Positions 11,166-20,909 of a DNA stretch of 64,000 nucleotides are shown in pieces. The notes under the pieces were generated by a model. The model was not told the origin of the DNA, did no database searches, and worked only from the letters and a program-made list of their open reading frames with translations. This stretch comes from Nectonema munidae (Eukaryota > Nematomorpha > Nectonematoida > Nectonematidae). The first letter of the stretch is position 1; each line of letters begins with the position of its first letter. The translations under genes were made by a program, and so were the position numbers. The stretch lies in contig JAUIRK010000903.1 of NCBI GenBank assembly GCA_030549495.1, positions 2,232,001 to 2,296,000 on the forward strand. Direction: 5' to 3'.

Positions 11166-11740
11166 GTGCGCAGAAAAAATGCCCCAAATTAAAAAGTAGG
11201 AAAAAATGCCCTAATTAAAAAGTAGGAAAACATGCTTCCAGTAAAAATGCCCTAATTTAAAATTATGAAAAAATGCCCCAACACAAAAAATTATTAATTA
11301 TAATTTTTAAAAAAGATTTGTCAAATAAAGTTTTTTTGTAAAAAAAAAAGTCAACTTTTCATCTAAAACATTTAAAATTTAATTAAAGTAACCTAAAAAA
11401 CTCAGCATACGACAATTTTTTAAATACAAAAATTTTTTTATAAAACAGCAAATATTTTTAGACTTTGTGTATCAGAACACATTCTAAATATAATTTGTAT
11501 TTTAACTGATTTTAAGAACACATTCCCACAAATCTGCACCTTTGCTATTGTTTTCAAGAACTTTATAAAGAAAAAACCCTATAGATTAAGAAATTTTAGA
11601 AATTTAGCCTTTCAAAAACGGTACCAAATAAAAATATTTATATAATTAAAAAAAATCCTGAAAATCAAAAATTAGGGGGCATTTTTTCTTACTTTTTAAT
11701 TGGGGGCATTTATTTCGGGGGCATTTTTACCTACAACCAT
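11166..11740. mobile_element. Nested non-coding element with GGGGGCATTTTT inverted blocks
   Basis: This is an insertion inside hAT family H, flanked by direct repeats CGAATATA (11158-11165 and 11741-11748; the shared stretch can be read as ATCGAATATA). Its left part repeats AAAAAATGCCCC and AATTAAAAAGTAGG; the right part carries the inverted forms TTACTTTTTAATTGGGGGCA. Copy 1 (around 3425) shows the uninterrupted site. The 8-10-bp duplication suggests a hAT-like or similar cut-and-paste element. Confidence 0.75.
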
Positions 11741-12275
11741 CGAATATACATTAGTTTAAAAAAATCCAAAAATGTTAGGGGGTGGAATAGGGTTTTTCAT
11801 TTGAAAAATGAAGTAGTCTACCAGGCACATTACAGGAATTGATGAAAGGATATTTGATTCATAGAGAAAACAAATAACTGAAGGTTTGGTAGTTTTATAT
11901 GAGTGAATGTAGTCTAAAGGCAAAGAGTCTACTAGACACCCTGCGATGTTTATATGAAAAAAATGTGATTGATTCAGGGGCAAGGGTATAAAACGAAGTT
12001 ATAATTGTGTAAACAAAAATAAAACAAAAAATTAAGATCGCATTATTTCATTTTACTCAGCATCATTCAAAAATAGTTTAAAAGCTAAATTGATACAAGC
12101 TACAAAAATCTAGAAAAAGTAAAATAACTGTTAACATTTTGCAATGATTTGCCCTTTATAATAACTTTTAAGGAAAAAAAGTCTATCAGAAAAAGTTATA
12201 GAGCTTCAACAAAAACTAAAAAATTTTAGAGCATAACTTAAGTTTTTTGACAACTAATTTGACGTATCACCTACA

Positions 12276-12435
12276 GCATAATCTATGGGTGGCATGGCAG
12301 GTTGGTTGAGATGATGGACATAGCACGGAAGCCTATGGATTCGATTCCTCATCGATACGAATTTGTTCATAGTTTGACATAAGCGGTACATCAGTGCCTG
12401 GTCAATGAAAATACACCCGCTGCACCTTACCTTTT
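12276..12435 (+). mobile_element. tRNA-derived SINE-like segment (family S2) inside hAT copy 2
   Basis: An A-box-like TGGCATGGCAGGTTGG is followed by a B-box-like GGATTCGATTCC and a tail AATGAAAATACACCCGCTGC. The same order of elements is seen at 62405-62575 (GGTTCGATCC then GATGAAAACACCCTACGG), so I place it in the same SINE family. It recurs at 51135-51285 in copy 3; copy 1 keeps only the tail. Confidence 0.55.
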
Positions 12436-12599
12436 ACTCAAAATTGAAAAATTTGCTACATAATTAACATAAGAGAGAAAGGAAACAAAATAAACTAATA
12501 AAGCAATTTTCACTATTTTAAAATGGAACCGTCTGTTTTCAGAATAATTTCAAAATAATAGGTAGGAGGCACAAAGAATTAGAGTTTATTTTGTTATTT

Positions 12600-13440
12600 T
12601 CTTCCATTAACCTTAGAAAGTATTCTTGAAAAAATGACAAGTATGTTGTGATTTGGAACCTGAAGCCAGGATACTGTGGGTTTTGACAACTTAATGTTAC
12701 CGAGGTAGGGAAAGGGTCGTCCACTGCACCCTAACAGCTTATTGGAATATTTCAGGAAGTATTTTAGGCAAAGTTTTGCATATATATTGACAAAATATGT
12801 GATTATTATTCATAAGAGGTTAACTTGTTTCATTTGTTGTCTGGATGATAAAAAACAATTTTTATTCGATTTTTCACAAAATTGCATAACTTTTGCACAG
12901 CGAAGTGTTGTTTGTAGTTTCAAGATTGGTAAATGACCACGTGTAACATATGTCTCTTAGGACATGTACATTGTACAGCTTTAGAAAATATTTTTTTTGT
13001 CACACAAGGTTGCTACTTGCTTATTTTATTCGAGTTTTTCATAAAAATAATTATAGTATCTTAGTCTTCCCATGCCACTGTTGGGCTTTTTACTCCATTG
13101 CTTATTTTAGATCAAAATTTTGATGTTAAATAAATATGTAAGGTAGTTTTAAAAGAACATGTAAACTTAAAGAGTTTAAAGAGCTTTCAAATTAATTTTT
13201 GAGTAAACTAATGGAATTTTGGAATCAAAATTTGGTTTGACCTCTGAAACAAAATTTTGATTAAAATTTTTTCTTCCTCTTTTTCCCTCAAAATTTTACC
13301 AACAAGTTCCTCCTTGGTAATTTAGACACAAATTAAGTATTGTAATTATATAATGATGAAATGTTATGCAAAAAATAAAAATTAACACCATAAATTTTTA
13401 TTTTAAAAAAGTCAATTTGAACACAATAAATATTTGACAG
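12600..13440. other. Non-coding stretch, nothing recognised
   Basis: This lies between the truncated hAT copy and a piggyBac relic. I see no conserved protein segment or repeat ends. Confidence 0.4.
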
Positions 13441-15280
13441 AAATTACATAAATAGTGTACAAAAAATAAAAAATTGTTCTACATACCTGAGTGACAGGTA
13501 GGACATAACAGAAAATAATGTTTTTTTTGCAGATAAATTTTTTACAGAAAAAACACTTTCGGGTACCTCTAGTTCTAGGTTTACATTTCGGTATCGGACA
13601 ATATCCCCTGCCAGTGGAGCTACTTTCGACGTTTTCTTGTTGTGAAAAAAAGCCATATGATAAAATATTTTTGATGGGCCTAGAAATTTGCGAAACCTTA
13701 GAGCGAATGATCATCAATTTATCCAAGACAAAAGTGTTGATAGGCTTTGTTCGGAAAGTTTGAGAAATAAATACTTCAAAAAAATTTCCTCTCGCCTTCT
13801 CTAGTTGAATGATCTTTATTACAATTAAAACTGTAAATCACCCAAGAGTTGAAAGCTACAGTATCCAAGTAATTTGTGAAAATGGCCATGGTCCATCTTC
13901 TACTAGGTTTATGAGTGAAATCTCTTGCCATTTTATTGAAATTATCTACACCAACTTTATACTTATTATATAGTACTAAACTTTCTGGTTAGTTTTTATT
14001 GAAGTTATTGACACATTCTTAATATGTTGAGATGATAAAGCAAACGGCTTTGAAATTTTGCCTAGCATTCTTCATTGGTGTGTAAATAGAAATAGATGCA
14101 CATTCCGAATAAACAATTTTACTCTCGGTTTCTTGTAAACTCAAATTGCGCTAACTCGTGAGATGTAAAAAATCGGTCGAGAAAAACTCGACAACCTCGC
14201 GGTAAGTTACATCCCGTATTTTTTCAAATTTCTAAACGAGAAAAGTAATTTCCATTAGTCAATCTAGAAATGTAAATTTATGGCTTCATAACATAAAAAA
14301 TGTTAGCTTCGTTTAAATGGGATATTTTTATGCAATAGTGACCAGGTTTACTTTTGTCATATATTTTGTCTGGGCATCCTCCTCTAAACTTCACTAGTTG
14401 TTCATCAATAGTGACGGCATCTATTGGGTTCCAGTATCTATAACAATTTTCAAAAAATTTATTATGAATCACTCTGACAGCAGACAATTTATCATTTTGA
14501 TTTCTATGTTCAACACTATCAAAACGAATAAAAATATTTATAAAAGTAAACATTTGTTTTCCCATTGCTGCTCGTAAAAACGGATCGCCATTCATAGAGA
14601 AAAGATGTCGTGTCGCTATTCTTTGGTATTTAGCTTGCCCGATGTAAATAAGACATTCATCCAAAGTACGCTAATAGGTCACTAATTTTAAATCTTTCGT
14701 AAACTCTTTCCATTTAGAGTTCTTTTACTAAAATAAATTACTGTTACTAATACCTCTACATTTATATGAAATTATAAAAAAAATTATAAAAATTACTTAT
14801 ATTTTTCTTCTGCCTTTCTTTCGTCATTTCGAAAATATGATGGATCAAAGCAATATGACTGCACAAGCACAACGTGTTCTGACATCACAACGTCAAAATA
14901 TCCGTCTCTTGCAAACGAAGCAAGTGAACAAATGTCGTTTTCAAAAAATAGATTGAAGATTTTCATTATATCTTCCAAACATTTTGCTTCATTTATAAGG
15001 ACAAGTTGCGACAATTCCGAGCTTGGACACATTCGCTAATTGTATTTTGAGGTTCCCAGAAGAATTTAGTTCCATCGGGAGCTAACAAGTTTTCGTCTGT
15101 TTCTTCTTCTTCTTCAAACTCTTCTCGAAAGTGTTCTCTTGAAGTCGAAACTTCGTCATATATATCTGAGGCTGAATCGTCTGAGCAGAGTAAGAAATTG
15201 ATGATCATCTGATGAGAACTCCATGGATAGCAAGAGAGAAACAAGTAGAGTGACAACAAATTGTAATGAAGAAGCAAAAA
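13440..15280 (-). pseudogene. piggyBac transposase relic A
   Basis: Broken minus-strand frames line up in order with a piggyBac transposase. They are an acidic N-terminal segment (EEFEEEEETDENLL, ~15130), a segment with FDPSYFRNDERKAEEKYK (~14800) and the catalytic core (14664-14278) with FINIFIRFDSVEHRNQNDKL, then VTIDEQLVKFRGGCP. These are followed by VFLDRFFTSHELA (~14160-14120), a further core segment (~13990-13850) and a Cys-rich C-terminus KCKPRTRGTRKCFFCKKFIC (~13605-13540). Several frameshifts and stops interrupt it. The family is a cut-and-paste DNA transposase; this copy is clearly inactive. No TTAA-bounded ends were recognised. Confidence 0.82.
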
Positions 15281-15324
15281 TCTTTTGATAATGTGTAATT
15301 TACACCAAAGTTCTTACGGCGTGT

Positions 15325-15615
15325 TTCTATCACCAATCACAACGTCAAAATTCTTTTCTTTCGCAAACCAAGCAAGTAAACAGTTGCCACTTTCGAAAAT
15401 TGGTACAAACCTTGAATATGATTGTATGGCATATTTGTACAATAGAGCTGCAAAATCTATTCCTCTGACGAACCAAAAAAGTAAACAAATCCGCTTTCAA
15501 AAACTATTACAATTTTTGAATATGACTGCACAACGTGTTCTGACATCACTACGTCAAAATCCCCGTCTTTTGCAAACCAAGTAAGTGAACAAATGTTGTT
15601 TTCGAATTTTTTTTA
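15325..15615. repeat. Degenerate ~95-base tandem copies of a piggyBac coding fragment
   Basis: Three imperfect copies (about 15335, 15430 and 15530) of the segment around 14865-14950 of the piggyBac relic follow one another. Shared landmarks are ACAACGTCAAAAT, TTGCAAACCAAG and AAGTGAACAAATG. On the minus strand they encode variants of SLASFARDG-FDVV. They extend the relic upstream of its N-terminus. Confidence 0.65.
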
Positions 15616-15689
15616 CCAACCTTGATTGTATTGAGCCGTATGAATTATACTTTGTATATTCTCTTATTTTCCTTCACTGAGTAGATCGC

Positions 15690-15766
15690 ATGGCATTGAG
15701 AAAGTAAACGTAAGCCTCGTATCATTTTATAAGTAGCTCGCATGCTAAAAAGTGTGAGCACCCCTG
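15690..15766. mobile_element. hAT-type element end (remnant)
   Basis: AGTAGCTCGCATGCTAAAA is followed by AGTGTGAGCACCCCTG, a pattern typical of the right end of hAT elements. The left end was not found. Confidence 0.45.
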
Positions 15767-16425
15767 AATGTAAAAAACAGAAACGTATCCACAAGAGCAA
15801 AGGATACGACATAACAACTTTTTTTGAAAAAGATTTCAATCATTCTTTACTACATTCTACTATTTTTTCCAATATTTCGGAATTTATTATAATACTTCTT
15901 CGCAACCATTTTTTTTTACAAACTCAAAATATTCATTATGTCGTGTTTTTCATTTTTATATTATCCTCTACGTTTCTATATATTTTTCACCATGTATCAT
16001 TTATTGTTTATTTACACCAAAGTTTAAAACTTCGAACCTGTAAAACGACTAAATACTGGAACTCAAACTTATGTGTTTTTTAAATTGTACTAAAACATAA
16101 GATTTGTGTTATAGATGGCGTTAAGTAAAAATAAGAAAAGTGTTTTATTTCGGATAATATCATCGAATGTTTGAAAAATTTTGATTCAAAAACATATAAA
16201 AATGGTTGAAAATTCAACTCATTTTTTCGAAAAATCAACCAAATCTACATATTCTAAATGGAAATTGAATCTAATTTGTAGCCAAAAAGATGGAGGTCCT
16301 ATCGAAATACAAATGTTACTGACAAATGAAATATTGTGACCTAAAGTTGTTTATTAAATAAATTAAGAAAATAATTACCAGAGAAATACTACAAGTAGAA
16401 TTTATTTTGAAGTGTTTATATTTGA
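15767..16425. other. Non-coding stretch, nothing recognised
   Basis: AT-rich sequence between a hAT end and a tandem array, with no gene-like segment. Confidence 0.4.
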
Positions 16426-16427
16426 CA

Positions 16428-16990
16428 TTGATTAACAGTTTAATCGATTTTTTTGACAGGTTTTATTGATTTCATAAAAAAATGAACATCACCATTAAAT
16501 TCTACATACTTGAAATGTATAAAAAACTATTTATAAGAATAAAATTTTTTATTTTGACATTGGCTCTCATATTTAAATTATTTTTTGTCAGGTTTGATTG
16601 ATTTTCATTAAAAAATATCATCACTGAATTCAGCATGCTTGAAAAGGGGTATATGTGTAAAAAACTTTATATACTTATTTAGATAAAAAGTTTCTTTTTA
16701 AGATAAGCTGTCATATATAAATCAATTTTTTGATAAGTTTGATTGATTTTCATAAAAAATGAATATCACCGCTGAATTCAGCATGCTTGAAATGGGTATA
16801 TATGTGTAAAAAACTTAATATAATTATTTAGATAAAAAGTTTCTTTTTGAGTTGGGCTGTCAAATATAAATCAATTTTTTAACAGGTTTGATAAAAAAAA
16901 AATCGACATCACCACTGAATTCAGCATATTTGAAATATATATGTAACATTAAAATTTTTTATAAAAACTTATTAATATCTGAGAAAAATA
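16428..16990. repeat. Tandem array of ~149-base units (family T2)
   Basis: Four imperfect units start near 16428, 16555, 16705 and 16857. Landmarks are TTGATTGATTTTCATAAAAA, ATCACCGCTGAATTCAGC, ATGCTTGAAATGGGTATA and TAGATAAAAAGTTTCTTTTT. Diverged single units recur at about 18220-18470 and 19125-19290. The period matches that of family L, but I see no convincing sequence similarity between them. Confidence 0.7.
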
Positions 16991-17394
16991 GGAAGGGCGG
17001 CACTTTACACCCCCTGCACTTGAACGGACAAATTTAGCCCAGCACTAATAATCAGTCGGAATCTGACTGAGCAAAAATTTCCAGATGTAATTGGTAATCA
17101 GTGCGCCGAGCCATAAAACCATTCCCGATGAGTTGAAAAATGTTTTCAATAAAGTCATTAAATCCTGTTTGTTTTCAATTTGAAAAACTCTTGTTGCACT
17201 CAAACGTGAGGTGGCTTTCCAAAGGAAAATTTTTCAAGCGATACTATGAAAAGAAATCCACCAATTTCTGGAAGGCAAACTAGACATGCATGCAGAATTT
17301 TCTCATGTCTGTTTTGGTATTTTTCTATCATTTTTAGTGAACATATTTGAATATATGAATTCATTTAACCTTGCGCTGCAAGGAAAAGAGATCA

Positions 17395-17600
17395 GAATAA
17401 ACATAAAACATTCATTCAAATATTAAATAGAATTATTTTTTATACCAAATCAACTGTGCTCGTATCATTTCTGGATTCAGTTTTTGCAATTAGGGTGACA
17501 AAATGTCTGAAAGTGTCAATGAATTTTTCGGTTTACGTCTGAAAATTTTCTCCAAGAATATATTTAAATTTTAAGCAAAATATTTTTTTATACTAAACTT
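17395..17600 (+). repeat. Isolated family-L monomer(s)
   Basis: ACCAAATCAACTGTGCTCG, TTTCTGGATTCAGTTTTTG, AAATGTCTGAAAGTGTCAAT and TCGGTTTACGTCTGAAAAT follow the order of the 149-base units in 8560-10320. This is a dispersed fragment or an old copy. Confidence 0.6.
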
Positions 17601-17619
17601 TTTTGTTTGAATTTATGGT

Positions 17620-17975
17620 TCCTATGGCAGTGATGACTTTAGTGTATAACCATTCCACCAGATATGTATATTCTGTCAATAGTGGTGAATTTATATTCAA
17701 CCTAGTTATCATAGATTTAACGGTTGGAAAAGTTCCCTTTATATAATAAGGTCCAAGCTCACTTTTGGGTTTTCCTGCATAGCATCTAACGGCATTAATA
17801 GATTTGAATTGAAGACCGCATATAATTTTTCAACGAGTGGCAATGCATCGTCAGGAATCAAACAATTTCCACATATTTTAAATTAAAGTCTTCGCAAATT
17901 TTTCGAAATACTGTCCACCTATCATTAGGCTTTCTGTCCATTTAAGTTTCTTTTTCGTCAAATGTCAAAAACTGA
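17620..17975 (-). pseudogene. piggyBac transposase relic C (PGBD-like subfamily)
   Basis: Minus-strand translation gives NDRWTVFRKICEDFN, then INAVRCYAGKPKSELGPYYI and KGTFPTVKSMITRLN, then a damaged form of the TIDRLYTS motif (TIDRIYIS in a neighbouring frame) and VITAIGT. This order is characteristic of the piggyBac core in the subfamily with GPYYVKGT / DRLYTS signatures. The stretch between the N-terminal piece and the core is partly lost, and the frame is broken several times. Confidence 0.65.
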
Positions 17976-18479
17976 TTGATAAAATTGAATCTTAGACTCA
18001 TAACAGAAGAGAAAAATGGACTTCCTACCTTCACAAATTAATAGGTGGACCAAATTAGCCGCAGGTTTAAATAATTCTATCCAAGTAATGCCATCAAATA
18101 ACACAAACATATATAACTATATGACTTATCATTTCCTAGAGGTTTTATCCAAGAAAATATTTTTTACTATCGAGAATTTGACCAACATTTATATCTTGTA
18201 TATAAATTAAATTACATAAATTTCATACTTGAAAATAGGTATATATGTGTAAAAATATTTGTAAAATTAGGCAATATGAGAAACATCGCCATTTAAATCG
18301 ATTTTTCACTGTCTTTGATCAATTTTCAAAGAAAATAAAATATTTAAAAATGGGTATATATATGTGTAAAAATCTGTTTATTTGGAAAGTTGTCAAATTG
18401 AGAAAACTGTTATTTTTAAATAGCTTTTTGATAGGTTTTGATTGATTTTTATATAAAATAAACATCATTTAGCGCAGTG

Positions 18480-19120
18480 TTGCCATTATAAATTTTTGAA
18501 AAACTCAAGATTAGATTAAAAATAATTAAGATCAATTATCTTTTTCAATCTCTTTATGTTTTGTTCAGTCTTGTAAATCTGACAGCATTCTTTTTTTGGT
18601 TTCCAAGTAACGAATGAAGTATTATTTTCTTTATGTGTTGCTTTGCCAGAACATGTAATGTTGATTTGAGAAAAATATCATTCAACAGTATGAGTTTGTA
18701 TTTTCATCAATTTAGATTATTTAAATACTTAGAACAATTTAATAAACCCTTTGTAATTTCACGTAATCTATATCAATATTCTGTTATTTTAAAATTTTCA
18801 TTTAAAAAATTAAAAAAAACTTTAAACATTAACAAAGGATTTAATTTGCTAAGTAAAGCCTAGATTCTAGACTAGAAGCTCTCCAGTTCAAGTCTCTTGA
18901 ATCCATTATTGTTTAAACATTAAAGTGTCGTACAAATTAATTTAGACTTATGGAAATACGGATCTGGTGACCATAAGATTTTACCCACGAAAAAAGTAAA
19001 GAAATTTAAAAAAATTAGATAGAAATCTTTTTGAATCATTAACCCACTACATTTTATCCATATTCTGAATATTCAACTACTAGTAAGTATTTGTAAGATT
19101 AAAACGTAAGAAATCCAGAA
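18480..19120. other. Non-coding stretch, nothing recognised
   Basis: AT-rich sequence with one weak B-box-like CCAGTTCAAGTCTC near 18892, which is too poor to call a SINE. Confidence 0.35.
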
Positions 19121-19329
19121 ACCAAGGAATGGTATCCCTGATTCAACGTATTTGAAAATAGTACACATGTGATAAAATTAATTAAAATATTGTACAGAAA
19201 AAAACGCAAATTTGAGATGAGTAGCCATTTTAAATCACACTTTTTGACAACTTTGATTGATTTGTATTTATAAAGAAGCCAGTTTATAAGGACAAACAAA
19301 TATGGACATTCTGAGTAAAAATATTTGGT

Positions 19330-20750
19330 GCCCAGACAGTTCGTCAAACAGACATATCATCGTCGAACGATTCGTCTAACTAATCGATATTTTGTCGAAC
19401 GGTTGTTTCGTCGCATAAATGTATTTATGAAAGCCCCTCTATATATTGAAGTTAATGGTGAAAGAGTTTTAACTTGAGATTTTTGTAAAAGGAATTTAAT
19501 AAAATGATTAAAAAATTTTTATTTGAGGATTAACAATGGTTTTATTGAAATAGATATAAAACTCTATAATTAGACTAAAATTATATAAAGGTCACGCTTT
19601 ATACAGTAGCAGCAGCTACTACATTTTTTTTTCAGTGTGAGGAAAAATATTAAGCCCACAAACACACTAAATTGCTAAATGCTCTTGTCCATATCAACTT
19701 CAAATGGCCAAACTTTCGAGCGAATTGCTACGTGGTTTTAGCCAAGTTCAATGGGTCAAACAAAACAAGCAAAGGAATTAATTAAACAACTATAAATGAT
19801 CAAAAACTCAGTTTTTATTGAAAACATTAAAAAAAAATTAAAATGATAACTGTAATTTATCATATCTTCTTCACCCAATTTCTAAGGAATATTTACATCT
19901 TTTATAGAAGTATTTAAAAAAAAAATCAATCTTGGATTCAGTTTATTCAAAAATTATCAACAAAAAAAATAAACTCAGAAATAAGTCTTAATTTTAGTAA
20001 TATTTAACTAACAGTCTGGTTTTTAGAAAGCATTTTAGTAGTTTTAGACAAATTATTTTTCCGGTTTTCATCAGCAATCATAGTGCATTTAAAATAGGGC
20101 ATTTTTGTGACCACAACAAAATTCCGGTTTTTCGTGAAGTGCGGTTTCAAGAGAGTCCGGTTTGTGGAGAGTCTACTACTAACTAAATTACTAAAGGTTC
20201 TTGTACAAAATTTCACCAATAAATTGCTAAAGTTTACCAGTTTGAATGTGTCGTCTACCAACAAAATTAGTAAAAAGGTAATTCCACTTGTTTTCCCCTA
20301 GATAAAAAAAAGGTTATAGAGAATAATTTGAAAATGTTTTTAAAGACAATGTAAAAAAGACACTAGACTACAAATATAGACCAATAAAACCTTTTAATAT
20401 TTCGTTGCAAAATAAAGCAGAAGCGTGTCAGCTCCAGGACAATTGGAGACTTATAATATTCGAAACAGAATATAATGATGTTGCATCATTTTAAAATTTA
20501 AGAGTATAAATTATATACTTATAAATTTTATAAGTATAAAATTATAATTAGTATAGTAAAAGAGTCAGTATGTGTGCAGCCATTTAAACCATGTGTGAAA
20601 AATATTTAAGTAATTTTTCTGCTAAAAATCCTTGTCATGATAAAGAATAGCAAGTTTTATTTCTATTATAAATGCTCTTCCTAAAAGTTTTACTTGCTTT
20701 ATTTTTACATTCTGATATTATCGGCAATATATATATCAATAAAGGGAAGA
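19330..20750. other. 3' flank of HADHB; short GTCGAACG repeats, otherwise nothing recognised
   Basis: 19335-19425 has a run of TCGTC/GTCGAACG-type words suggesting a small decayed repeat. The rest is AT-rich without gene-like segments. Confidence 0.35.
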
Positions 20751-20751
20751 T

Positions 20752-20757
20752 TTTATT
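20752..20757 (-). terminator. Possible polyadenylation signal of HADHB
   Basis: AATAAA on the minus strand, about 120 bases beyond the HADHB stop. AT-rich sequence makes chance matches common. Confidence 0.35.
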
Positions 20758-20879
20758 TGCAAACTTTAAGTGTATGAATTAAATAAGAATAACGTGCATC
20801 AAATGAAAAATGAATCCAATATTTCAAAAGAATAAATGCAAAAGGCATAGAATAAAAAATCTTTTTTATCTCTTGTAAT

Positions 20880-20909
20880 TTAGAATCTTTTGAGGAGAAT
20901 CGCATGTCC
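20880..20909 (-). CDS. HADHB: HADHB terminal exon
   Basis: 30 bases after acceptor TTAACAG, encoding GHAILLKRF and stop. The GHA matches the conserved thiolase GHAM end, but the tail differs from the vertebrate MIVEAYPK. Confidence 0.78.
   Translation of the reverse strand, partial: GHAILLKRF

Larger units (their letters stand above)
10923..12600 (+). mobile_element. Non-autonomous hAT element (family H), copy 2, 3'-truncated
   Basis: The intact left end CAGGGGCGCAGATCC starts at 10923. The sequence is collinear with copy 3 (49771 onward) through the nested insertion, the SINE-like segment and the block ending near GGAGGCACAAAGAATTAG. After about 12600 the similarity stops, so roughly the last 1.5 kb including the right end is missing. 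No protein is encoded. Confidence 0.75.
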
